A stretch of DNA of 11,908 bases from Chitinophagaceae bacterium (GCA_019747455.1 JAIEQT010000159.1:1-11908), one strand, 5' to 3'; counted from the first letter of the stretch, positions 1 through 6,762 are shown. Numbers and translations are program-made. The notes: generated by a model not told the origin, from the sequence alone.

Positions 1-750
1 AATCTTTTCACACTAGCAAACCTTTTTTTAGGTTGTATGGCTATTGTTTATATTCTTCAACCCGGATTAACACTAACAGTTTCTGCTGAAGGTGAGAATC
101 TGGTGGTATTGCCGGAGCGTATTATGATAGCTGGTTGGTTTATTATGGCTGCTGCAGTAGTAGATTTTTTTGACGGATTTGTAGCAAGGGCTTTAGGAGC
201 TTCCTCGGATTTGGGTAAACAGTTGGATTCTTTGGCCGATGTAGTGAGTTTTGGAGTAGCACCGGGTATGATTGTACTTCAATTTTTAAGATTGAGTTAT
301 GCCCAGGAAGCAGGGGGGCTAGATACTTCTACGCTATACCTTCTCCCTTCTTTTCTGATTCCTTGCGCGGGAGCGTATAGACTAGGCAGGTTCAATATAG
401 ATACCACCCAACAACATGGGTTTAAAGGGGTGCCAATACCTGCGGCAGGGCTATGTATAGCTTCTTTTCCATTTGTGTTTTGGTATGCTACCGATGCTTG
501 GGTTATTGATTTACTGGAAAATAAATTCTTTTGGTATGGTATCATTCTATTAATCAGCTACTTGATGGTTAGTACCTTACCCATGCTGGCATTAAAATTT
601 AAATCATTAAGCTTGAAAGTATTATTGCCTTTTCTTGTCATAGCAGGTATTGGTATAGGAACAGCGTTATTTTTTGGCTGGTTAGCTGTTCCGATAGGTT
701 TTTTTGCTTATGTAGGGCTATCTTTGGCATTCAAACAAAAGCATTCATGA
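1..750 (+). CDS. pssA: CDP-diacylglycerol--serine O-phosphatidyltransferase (5' partial)
   Basis: Integral membrane enzyme that joins CDP-diacylglycerol and L-serine to give phosphatidylserine, the precursor of phosphatidylethanolamine. The reading frame is open from base 1. The residues before the first ATG at 37 (NLFTLANLFLGC) match the family's usual N-terminus, so the true start lies just outside the window and probably only a few residues are missing. The CDP-alcohol phosphatidyltransferase signature is complete at about 163-240: DG, two residues, AR, eight residues, G, three residues, D, three residues, D (DGFVAR followed by GKQLDSLAD). Several hydrophobic segments follow, as expected for a multi-pass protein. 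The stop overlaps the purS start as ATGA (747-750), so the two are probably translationally coupled. Assignment to the CDP-alcohol transferase family is certain; serine as the acceptor is inferred from overall resemblance to bacterial PssA. Confidence 0.93.
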   Translation, partial: NLFTLANLFLGCMAIVYILQPGLTLTVSAEGENLVVLPERIMIAGWFIMAAAVVDFFDGFVARALGASSDLGKQLDSLADVVSFGVAPGMIVLQFLRLSYAQEAGGLDTSTLYLLPSFLIPCAGAYRLGRFNIDTTQQHGFKGVPIPAAGLCIASFPFVFWYATDAWVIDLLENKFFWYGIILLISYLMVSTLPMLALKFKSLSLKVLLPFLVIAGIGIGTALFFGWLAVPIGFFAYVGLSLAFKQKHS

Positions 751-992
751 TATACAATATACGTATCAACGTGATGCCCTTGAAAGATCTATTGGATCCA
801 CAAGGGAAAGCCGTATTAGGTGGTTTACAGAATTTAGGCATTCAATCGGTACAGGATGTGCGCGTGGGCAAGCATATCACTTTGCAAATAGATGCGGAAA
901 ATGAAAACGCTGCCAAAGCCATTGCTGAGAACGCCAGTAAACAGTTGTTGGCTAACCCAGTTATGGAATTTTTTGAGATAGAAGTAATTTAG
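747..992 (+). CDS. purS: Phosphoribosylformylglycinamidine synthase subunit PurS
   Basis: Small subunit of the PurS-PurL-PurQ complex, which converts FGAR to FGAM with ATP and glutamine in purine synthesis. PurS helps the PurL and PurQ parts associate so that ammonia can pass between them. The 81-residue length is typical. The visible signature is an N-terminal beta strand (YNIRINVMP), the segment LDPQGKAVLGGLQNLG, then VQDVRVGKHI and a C-terminal strand ending in EFFEIEVI. The start overlaps the pssA stop by four bases and rsmI begins two bases after the stop, so all three genes are probably on one mRNA. No purL or purQ is visible here. The position between a lipid gene and an rRNA methylase gives no pathway link. 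Confidence 0.93.
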   Translation: MIYNIRINVMPLKDLLDPQGKAVLGGLQNLGIQSVQDVRVGKHITLQIDAENENAAKAIAENASKQLLANPVMEFFEIEVI

Positions 993-994
993 TA

Positions 995-1660
995 TTGCTA
1001 TACTTAGTTCCAACACCACTCGGTAATTTAAAAGACATTACGCTGCGTGCTTTAGAGGTACTAAAGGATGTGGATTTGATTTTATGTGAAGATACCCGTA
1101 CGTCATCGAAACTATTACAGCATTATCAAATCAGTAAACCCTTAAGTGCTTATCACCAACATAATGAGCATAAAGTATTCGCACATTTGGTGGAGCAATT
1201 ACAAGCCGGGAAAAAAATGGCATTGATAACCGATGCGGGTACCCCGGGTATTTCCGATCCTGCTTTTTTATTGGTAAGAGCATGTATACAAGCGAATGTA
1301 AAGATTGAAACATTACCCGGCGCTACAGCCTTTGTACCCGCCTTAGTGAATAGTGGTATACCTTCTAACCGCTTTGTGTTCGAAGGGTTTTTGCCTTTGA
1401 AAAAAGGCCGACAAACATTACTGAAAAAGTTGGCAGAAGAAGAACGTACGATTATTTTTTATGAGAGTCCGGTGAGATTATTAAAAACATTGGAGGAACT
1501 AATTAACTATGTAGGTTCGGATAGATACGCTTGTGTAAGCCGAGAAATTACCAAACTCTATGAAGAGCATGCCAGAGGTAGTTTAGCTGAATTGGTTACT
1601 CATTTCAAACAAAAATCGGTGAAAGGGGAAATTGTAGTGGTGATGAGTGGGAAAGAATAG
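995..1660 (+). CDS. rsmI: 16S rRNA (cytidine1402-2'-O)-methyltransferase, TTG start
   Basis: Cytoplasmic SAM-dependent methylase that 2'-O-methylates C1402 in the decoding centre of 16S rRNA. Family motifs are clear: LYLVPTPLGNLKDIT at residues 2-16, CEDTRTSSKLL at 31-41, the SAM-loop motif DAGTPGISDP at 80-89, then LPGATAFVPAL, FEGFLP and FYESPVRLL further on. The start is TTG at 995. The frame upstream is closed by TGA at 974-976 and contains no ATG, GTG or other TTG, so TTG is the only conventional start, and the family motif begins immediately after it. The protein has 221 residues against about 286 in E. coli, because it ends after the catalytic domain and lacks the C-terminal extension. 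That short form is, as far as I recall, common in Bacteroidota. It lies two bases after purS and is probably translated by coupling. Confidence 0.93.
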   Translation: MLYLVPTPLGNLKDITLRALEVLKDVDLILCEDTRTSSKLLQHYQISKPLSAYHQHNEHKVFAHLVEQLQAGKKMALITDAGTPGISDPAFLLVRACIQANVKIETLPGATAFVPALVNSGIPSNRFVFEGFLPLKKGRQTLLKKLAEEERTIIFYESPVRLLKTLEELINYVGSDRYACVSREITKLYEEHARGSLAELVTHFKQKSVKGEIVVVMSGKE

Positions 1661-1688
1661 TCATAATTTTCAGACATTTGTACACTTT

Positions 1689-1696
1689 TAATTTTG
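1689..1696 (+). promoter_or_regulatory. Putative Bacteroidota -7 promoter box of the M1 peptidase gene
   Basis: TAATTTTG is a perfect match to the Bacteroidota -7 consensus TAnnTTTG. It ends four bases before the ATG at 1701. No TTG element is visible at the usual distance of about 19 bases upstream. If the box is used, transcription would begin at or next to the start codon. Confidence 0.55.
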
Positions 1697-1700
1697 CGAT

Positions 1701-3563
1701 ATGAATAAACTTGGAGCTGCATTTAGTTTTCTATTTATTTGTTTGATAAGCTTTTCCCAACCCGATCGTTGGCAGCAAAGAATAAAGTATAACATCAATG
1801 TAAATATGGATGTTACTACCAATAGATTCAGTGGTATGGAAAAAATTGAATATATCAATAACTCGCCTGATACCTTGAATCGCATTTTTTTCCATTTATA
1901 CTGGAATGCTTTTCAACCTAATAGCAGCATGGATGTGCGTAGCCGAGAATTAGGTAAAATACGAATAAGCGATCCAAACCCAAGACGTCAAACTGATGGG
2001 TTAGATTGGGATGCGCGCGTAAAAGATCGTATCAGTAAATTATCTCCCGCTGAAATTGGTTTTCAAAAAGTAAAATCGGTTATCATTAATGGTGTGAATC
2101 AACAATTAAAAGAGCACGAAACTATCCTGGAAGTAGTGCTGAATAAACCGATTCTTCCTAAATCAAAAACCGCCATTGATGTTAGCTTCGAAGCACAGGT
2201 ACCTTTACAAGTTCGTAGGAGTGGAAGAGATAATGCTGAAGGCGTTAGGTATAGTATGAGCCAGTGGTATCCTAAAGTGGTGGAATATGATTATCAGGGA
2301 TGGAATGCAAACCCTTATATAGCCCGTGAGTTTTATGGTGTATGGGGCGATTTTGATGTGAATATCACGATCGATAAAAATTATATGATTGCTGCCGGTG
2401 GCGATCTACTCAATGCTAATCAAGTTGGTTTTGGCTATGAAGCAAAAGGTGTGACTGTTAAACCAGCAACAGCGAATAGGGTAACCTGGAAATGGCAAGC
2501 TTATAATGTGCATGATTTTATGTGGGCTGCCGATCCTACTTATAAAATGATAACAAGAACAACGGTTGGTGGTCCGCTTATTCGAGTAGTTTATAAAGCA
2601 GTTGATTCTTTAGAAGCGCGTTGGCAAGCTATGGCTGATACGGCCGCCCTCGCTTATCCTATTATGGCAAAAACATTTGGTCCTTATCCCTATAAAACAT
2701 ACACATTTGTGCAAGGTGGTGATGGCGGAATGGAATATCCCATGGCTACATTATTGAAAAATGCCAGTGTGGGTACTGCCATTCATGAATGGATGCATAG
2801 CTGGTATCAAATGATGATGGGTACGAATGAATCTTTATATGCCTGGATGGATGAAGGGTTTACAGACTATGCTACAGCCCGAGTTCAAGGTACTTTGAGA
2901 AACCGACCCGGCTTTTGGTATAGCGGTTCTTATGCAGGTTATTTTGCACTCGCCAAAAGCGGTTTTGAAGAGCCTGCCAGTACACATGCTGATCATTACA
3001 ATACCAATTATGCATCGAGTAGTGCGGCATATAGTAAAGGGGCCGTATTCATGGCTCAGTTAGGTTATATTGTTAGCGACTCGGTTAGAGATAAAATTTT
3101 GTTAGCATACTATAACAACTGGCGCTTCAAGCATCCTAATCCAAATGATTTTATTCGTATTGCAGAGAAGCAAAGTGGAATGGAATTAGATTGGTATAAA
3201 GAGTATTGGATCAATAGTACCAAAACCATTGATTATGCAGTTGGTGATATTGCTGTAGTTGATGGTAGTACGGCTATTACTATAAGAAGAATAGGTAAAA
3301 TGCCAATGCCTGTTGATGTGTTGGTAACCTTTAAAGACGGTACACAGGAGATGCATAATATACCACTCGATTTAATGTATGGCGCGAAGCCGGCAGAATC
3401 TGCTATTCCTTATACAGTACATCAACCCTGGAGATGGACGCACCCCGATTATAGTTTCACCACGAAACGTGCGGTGAAAGATATCAAGTCTATTGAGATA
3501 GACCCTAGCATGCGATTAGCTGATGTGAATAGGGTGAATAATAAGTTAGTGATACCGGAGTAA
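1701..3563 (+). CDS. Secreted M1-family zinc metallopeptidase
   Basis: Predicted zinc-dependent aminopeptidase-like enzyme of the gluzincin family M1. The zinc site HEWMH (H362, E363, H366) is followed after exactly 18 residues by the third ligand E385 (HEXXH-X18-E). The substrate-amine motif appears as GGMEYP (342-347), with the key glutamate E345. Y444 in AYSKGA fits the catalytic tyrosine of the YxKGA motif. Residues 1-20 form a Sec signal peptide with a hydrophobic core and likely cleavage near SFS|Q, so the protein is exported to the periplasm or outside. The 620 residues hold an N-terminal beta-sandwich region, the catalytic domain at about 300-480 and a short C-terminal region; I see no type IX secretion tail. 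ATG at 1701 is the only start that keeps the signal peptide. The gene appears to stand alone, 40 bases after rsmI with its own promoter box. The true substrate is unknown. Confidence 0.92.
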   Translation: MNKLGAAFSFLFICLISFSQPDRWQQRIKYNINVNMDVTTNRFSGMEKIEYINNSPDTLNRIFFHLYWNAFQPNSSMDVRSRELGKIRISDPNPRRQTDGLDWDARVKDRISKLSPAEIGFQKVKSVIINGVNQQLKEHETILEVVLNKPILPKSKTAIDVSFEAQVPLQVRRSGRDNAEGVRYSMSQWYPKVVEYDYQGWNANPYIAREFYGVWGDFDVNITIDKNYMIAAGGDLLNANQVGFGYEAKGVTVKPATANRVTWKWQAYNVHDFMWAADPTYKMITRTTVGGPLIRVVYKAVDSLEARWQAMADTAALAYPIMAKTFGPYPYKTYTFVQGGDGGMEYPMATLLKNASVGTAIHEWMHSWYQMMMGTNESLYAWMDEGFTDYATARVQGTLRNRPGFWYSGSYAGYFALAKSGFEEPASTHADHYNTNYASSSAAYSKGAVFMAQLGYIVSDSVRDKILLAYYNNWRFKHPNPNDFIRIAEKQSGMELDWYKEYWINSTKTIDYAVGDIAVVDGSTAITIRRIGKMPMPVDVLVTFKDGTQEMHNIPLDLMYGAKPAESAIPYTVHQPWRWTHPDYSFTTKRAVKDIKSIEIDPSMRLADVNRVNNKLVIPE

Positions 3564-3589
3564 AATCTTCAATCTTCAATCTTCAATCT
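3564..3589. repeat. Heptamer tandem repeat (AATCTTC), about 3.7 copies
   Basis: Three perfect copies of AATCTTC and a partial fourth (AATCT) begin directly after the M1 peptidase stop codon. They lie in the 67-base gap between two convergent gene ends. The remaining bases up to 3630 show only a weak four-pair hairpin (AATC-TGA-GATT at 3585-3595) and no convincing terminator. Confidence 0.9.
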
Positions 3590-3630
3590 GAGATTTGTAA
3601 CAAAGAGATTCCAGATCGAAAATTCCGGAT

Positions 3631-4287
3631 TTACCTCACTACGTGAAGTATAAATTTCTCTTCAAAATAGGGGTGCTGAAAAATTTTACTGATCTGCATC
3701 ATGTTGGGTCGTGCACCACTCTCAAAAATTTCTTGCGCGAGGTCGCCCCCTTTTAAGCAGATCAGTCCGTTTCGGATAGCATTTTCTTCTTTACCGGTAA
3801 CGCCCTTTTTAAGCAAAGGCATACTCCATTTTAGTAAGTCTTTCAGGGGTGCTACGGCGCGTGAAATAGCAAAATCAAACTGCCGGTTTCTAATATCTTC
3901 TGCACGGGTATGTTGCGTAGTAACATTACGGATACCCGCACCTTCACAAACGGCTTCTACCACTTTTAATTTTTTACCGATACTATCAACCAAATGAAAT
4001 TTTACATCAGGAAAAAAAATGGCTAGTGGCACACCCGGAAATCCACCGCCACAACCGATATCAATAATTTTGGTGCCGGGCTCAAAAGGGGCAATAGCTG
4101 CTATACTCAAAGAGTGTAATACGTGGTGTAAATAAATTTGATCGATATCTTTTCGGGATATTACATTGATCTTGCTATTCCATTCGGTATACAATTCCTC
4201 CAGCATAGAAAGCTGGTGCAATTGAGCACCGGTAAAATCACTAAAATAGTGTGTAATTAATTCCAGTTTTTGCGGGGCGCTTTCCAT
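3631..4287 (-). CDS. rsmG: 16S rRNA (guanine527-N7)-methyltransferase RsmG
   Basis: SAM-dependent methylase that makes m7G527 in 16S rRNA (also called GidB). Its loss is known in several bacteria to give low-level streptomycin resistance. The 218-residue length is normal. Visible motifs are NVISRKD near 41-47 and HHVLHSL at 54-60, the SAM-binding loop DIGCGGGFPGVPLA at 76-89, the acidic strand end HLVDS (98-102), SRAVAPL at 142-148 and CLKGGD later on. The ATG at 4287 lies inside the end of the upstream glycosyltransferase gene (31-base overlap in another frame), and no other methionine precedes the conserved region, so this start is well supported. It is expected to be co-transcribed with the glycosyltransferase. 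In many bacteria rsmG sits beside mnmG, but not here. Confidence 0.95.
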   Translation of the reverse strand: MESAPQKLELITHYFSDFTGAQLHQLSMLEELYTEWNSKINVISRKDIDQIYLHHVLHSLSIAAIAPFEPGTKIIDIGCGGGFPGVPLAIFFPDVKFHLVDSIGKKLKVVEAVCEGAGIRNVTTQHTRAEDIRNRQFDFAISRAVAPLKDLLKWSMPLLKKGVTGKEENAIRNGLICLKGGDLAQEIFESGARPNMMQISKIFQHPYFEEKFILHVVR

Positions 4288-5381
4288 ATAGCTGGTACGG
4301 TAAAAATGTAATAAAAAAACATCCAGATATCAAGTAAAAGAAACCAGGGGAAAAGATCTTTCTCATTAAGTTTCTTCATGGCTTTAAAGTAGATAATAGC
4401 TTGCACTATGAATCGTATGCCATAAACAGCCAATGCTATCCACCAAGTAAAAAATAAAATGCTTAATGTAAGTAATGGGTATACTAAAAATAAACTCAGG
4501 GAATAAAGCCCTAATAAGAATTTATGTTTTGGCTTGTAATACTTGCTGGTTGTATAATGCCTGTATTTTTGTGTCATCCAATCGCCCCAGGTATTTTTAG
4601 ATTCGCTAAGGGTATGTGTATCTGGGTCGATATTGATTTTTGTATTGCCGGGAGTAGCTACCTGATTGATAAATAAATCATCGTCGCCACTAGGTATTTG
4701 ATTAATGGAAGAGAAGCCTTTATTTTTAAAAAAGATATTTTTCTTATAGCTTAAATTTCTGCCAACACCCATGTATGGGTTGCCGGCCAAAGCATAGGAT
4801 AAATATTGTAAGGCCGTATGAAAAGTTTCAAAACGAATGAGCTTATTAAGAATTCCGGGCTTTTTATGGTAGGCACCATAGCCAAGTACGATATCCGTTT
4901 GTTCGTCGTAAGTTGCTTGCATTTTTTGTATCCAAAACTCAGAAGCAGGAACGCAATCGGCATCGGTTAATAGTACGATCTCATATTTTGCGCTTTTAAT
5001 ACCCATAGATAGGGGAAATTTTTTCCCACTGATCATTTTGGCTTCCTGCGTCAGCTCAATCATGTTCAGGTTTTTAAAAGAGCGTTTAAATTCATCGATC
5101 ACATATTTTGTTTCATCGGTAGAATTATCATTCACCAAAACAATCTCATGTGTTGTTTTATAATCTTGCACCAATATACCTGGTAGGTTCTTTACAATGT
5201 TATGTGCTTCATCGCGGGCACATACAATAACCGATACCGGATGTTGAACGGTAGTATCTTTTTCAACCGTTGTATACGTTGCCAGTTTGCTAAAAATGAA
5301 AAGATAATAGCTTAATTGAATAATAATGATAAGGCAAAAAAGGCCAAATACGATATAAGGAACAAATGGTGGGATGATCAT
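4257..5381 (-). CDS. Membrane-bound family 2 glycosyltransferase
   Basis: Processive-type GT2 glycosyltransferase, probably acting at the inner membrane on a lipid or polysaccharide acceptor; donor and acceptor cannot be told. In the 374-residue form a transmembrane helix covers about residues 8-31. The GT-A fold shows PVSVIVCARDEAHNI (48-62), VNDNSTDET (83-91) and the metal-binding DAD at 140-142. SGDDD (231-235) is at the place of the catalytic acidic motif, and QKYRH (271-275) at the place of QxxRW. Three or so further helices fill the C-terminus. The frame also allows ATG at 5426, which would overlap the divergent tgt start by ten bases. I prefer ATG at 5381: the residues before it (KITKTLPSR) are polar and look like translated promoter, and a near-consensus -7 box lies just upstream. 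The stop overlaps rsmG, so the two form an operon. Confidence 0.85.
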   Translation of the reverse strand: MIIPPFVPYIVFGLFCLIIIIQLSYYLFIFSKLATYTTVEKDTTVQHPVSVIVCARDEAHNIVKNLPGILVQDYKTTHEIVLVNDNSTDETKYVIDEFKRSFKNLNMIELTQEAKMISGKKFPLSMGIKSAKYEIVLLTDADCVPASEFWIQKMQATYDEQTDIVLGYGAYHKKPGILNKLIRFETFHTALQYLSYALAGNPYMGVGRNLSYKKNIFFKNKGFSSINQIPSGDDDLFINQVATPGNTKINIDPDTHTLSESKNTWGDWMTQKYRHYTTSKYYKPKHKFLLGLYSLSLFLVYPLLTLSILFFTWWIALAVYGIRFIVQAIIYFKAMKKLNEKDLFPWFLLLDIWMFFYYIFTVPAIWKAPRKNWN

Positions 5382-5387
5382 ACCGCG

Positions 5388-5395
5388 CGAAGGTA
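5388..5395 (-). promoter_or_regulatory. Possible -7 promoter box of the glycosyltransferase-rsmG operon
   Basis: On the minus strand TACCTTCG matches TAnnTTTG with one mismatch and ends six bases before the preferred ATG at 5381. No TTG element is visible at the expected distance upstream. This is suggestive only, but its position agrees with the three plus-strand boxes in the window. Confidence 0.35.
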
Positions 5396-5404
5396 AGGTT
5401 TTTG

Positions 5405-5412
5405 TAATTTTG
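5405..5412 (+). promoter_or_regulatory. Putative -7 promoter box of tgt
   Basis: TAATTTTG matches TAnnTTTG perfectly and ends four bases before the tgt ATG at 5417, the same sequence and spacing as before the M1 peptidase gene. The divergent space is only 35 bases, too short for a preQ1 riboswitch. A -33 TTG element is not evident. Confidence 0.55.
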
Positions 5413-5416
5413 CCGG

Positions 5417-6556
5417 ATGGCTGCATTATCCTTTCGATTAGAAACAGAGGCTCATAAAACGGGTGCCAGAGCAGGCGTTATTACAACAGATCATGGGCAA
5501 ATCGAAACTCCCATTTTTATGCCTGTTGGTACGGTAGGTTCTGTAAAAGCCGTAACACAGCAACAACTAAAACAAGATATACAGGCCCAAATTATTTTGG
5601 GAAATACGTATCATTTGTATTTACGTCCGGGTACGGCTGTATTGGAAGCAGCAGGGGGGCTGCATCGTTTTAATGGATGGGATCGGCCTATTTTAACGGA
5701 TAGTGGTGGTTATCAGGTTTTTTCTTTGGCTGCCAATCGAAAAATTAAAGAAGAAGGGGTAGTGTTTCAATCGCATATTGACGGTAGTAAGCATTTGTTT
5801 TCTCCCGAATCGGTAATGGATATTCAACGGTCTATTGGGGCGGATATCATTATGGCTTTTGATGAATGTCCGCCTTACCCGAGTGAATATAGTTATGCTA
5901 AAAATAGTATGGAACTTACACATCGCTGGTTAAGTAGATGTGCGAACAGATTGGCTGAAACACCTGATAAATATGGCTATACACAAAATTTATTTCCCAT
6001 TGTACAGGGTAGTACCTATAAAGATTTGCGAGTAGCATCGGCACAATATGTTGCCGATATGAATGCGGTTGGTAATGCAATTGGAGGACTTAGTGTGGGC
6101 GAGCCCGAAGAGATGATGTATGCGTTTACCGCTTTGTGTAATGAGTATTTGCCTGTACATAAGCCCAGGTATTTGATGGGCGTTGGCACCCCATGGAATT
6201 TATTGGAATGTATTGATCTGGGTATTGATATGTTTGATTGTGTGATGCCCACTCGTAATGGTAGAAACGGTATGTTATTTACTACAGAAGGTGTTATCAA
6301 TATTCGGAATAAAAAATGGGCAACCGATTTCTCTCCGATAGATATTGGTTTACCGAATGAGCTAAGTAATTATTATTCAAAAGCCTATCTCCGTCATTTA
6401 TTTGTGGCGGAAGAAATACTCGGGTTACAAATAGCGAGTATCCATAACCTTAGCTTTTATTTATGGTTAGTTAAGGAGGCGCGTAACAATATTAAAGCCG
6501 GAACCTACGTTTATTGGAAAACAACGATGGTTGAGAAATTAAGGCGTCGTTTATAA
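5417..6556 (+). CDS. tgt: tRNA-guanine(34) transglycosylase (queuosine), lacking the zinc cysteines
   Basis: Exchanges guanine 34 for the queuosine precursor preQ1 in tRNAs with GUN anticodons, in the cytoplasm. Catalytic and binding residues are present: D95 in TDSGGYQVFSL, D149 and C151 in MAFDECPPYP, Q197 in PIVQGS, the GGLSVGEP loop (223-230), and the nucleophile D274 in MFDCVMPTRNGRNG. At 379 residues it has the usual length. The striking point is the zinc site. Where most family members have CxCxxC, the same ungapped stretch reads L312, N314 and S317 (SPID at 306-309 before, YSKAYLRHLF after), while the histidine ligand remains as H343 (SIHN). The start at 5417 is supported by MAALSFRLE running straight into the conserved TGARAGVITTDHG region, with no other methionine before MPVGT. 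It is divergent from the glycosyltransferase operon and followed by hairpins. Confidence 0.95.
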   Translation: MAALSFRLETEAHKTGARAGVITTDHGQIETPIFMPVGTVGSVKAVTQQQLKQDIQAQIILGNTYHLYLRPGTAVLEAAGGLHRFNGWDRPILTDSGGYQVFSLAANRKIKEEGVVFQSHIDGSKHLFSPESVMDIQRSIGADIIMAFDECPPYPSEYSYAKNSMELTHRWLSRCANRLAETPDKYGYTQNLFPIVQGSTYKDLRVASAQYVADMNAVGNAIGGLSVGEPEEMMYAFTALCNEYLPVHKPRYLMGVGTPWNLLECIDLGIDMFDCVMPTRNGRNGMLFTTEGVINIRNKKWATDFSPIDIGLPNELSNYYSKAYLRHLFVAEEILGLQIASIHNLSFYLWLVKEARNNIKAGTYVYWKTTMVEKLRRRL

Positions 6557-6586
6557 TAATCTACCCAAAACTTCCTAACTCTATTT

Positions 6587-6608
6587 GCATGGGGATAACT
6601 CTCCGTGC
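6587..6608 (+). terminator. Hairpin 30 bases after tgt, possible terminator
   Basis: GCATGGGGA (6587-6595) and TCTCCGTGC (6600-6608) pair over nine positions, two of them G-T wobbles, around the loop TAAC. The next bases, ATTTTATATTTATT, are T-rich but not a clean T-run. It is a plausible intrinsic terminator for tgt, or a structured mRNA end. Confidence 0.5.
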
Positions 6609-6711
6609 ATTTTATATTTATTCACTTTTATACTAATTCGTCAGTTGTTAACGCAGTTGAGCTTATTTTCACGGCGCTTACTGATCCGTTATCTATTGAA
6701 ACCCGTAACGC

Positions 6712-6741
6712 ATACATCCATTTTCATGGATGTATTTTTTT
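6712..6741 (+). terminator. Rho-independent terminator
   Basis: A perfect ten-base stem, ATACATCCAT (6712-6721) and ATGGATGTAT (6726-6735), encloses the loop TTTC and is followed by six T residues (6736-6741). This is the clearest terminator in the window. It points along the plus strand, about 155 bases after the tgt stop and only five bases before the promoter box of the next gene, so it insulates the LPS permease gene from upstream transcription. The 100 bases between it and the first hairpin hold no convincing gene. Confidence 0.85.
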
Positions 6742-6746
6742 CCGGT

Positions 6747-6754
6747 TATCTTTG
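6747..6754 (+). promoter_or_regulatory. Putative -7 promoter box of the lptF/lptG-family gene
   Basis: TATCTTTG is a perfect TAnnTTTG match. It ends eight bases before the ATG at 6763, which leaves a leader of only a few bases, and it follows directly on the terminator. It also supports 6763 rather than 6730 as the start, since a start at 6730 would lie upstream of the promoter. Confidence 0.55.
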
Positions 6755-6762
6755 TACTGTAC

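Noticed and set aside
1701..1760. Cysteine 14 of the M1 peptidase as a lipidation site
   Set aside because: The preceding residues LFI do not fit a lipobox (small residue needed before Cys), and the hydrophobic core continues past it; an ordinary signal peptide fits better.
5382..5416. PreQ1 riboswitch upstream of tgt
   Set aside because: The gap is 35 bases, holds divergent promoter boxes and leaves no transcribed leader for a riboswitch.
5382..5426. Longer glycosyltransferase start at 5426, overlapping tgt divergently
   Set aside because: The extra 15 residues translate the promoter region of the divergent gene, and ATG at 5381 begins directly before the first membrane helix.
6730..6762. 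Upstream in-frame ATG for the LPS permease gene
   Set aside because: It lies inside the terminator stem and upstream of the promoter box, and the added residues are not typical; KKLDWYILRKF after the ATG at 6763 is the family's usual beginning.
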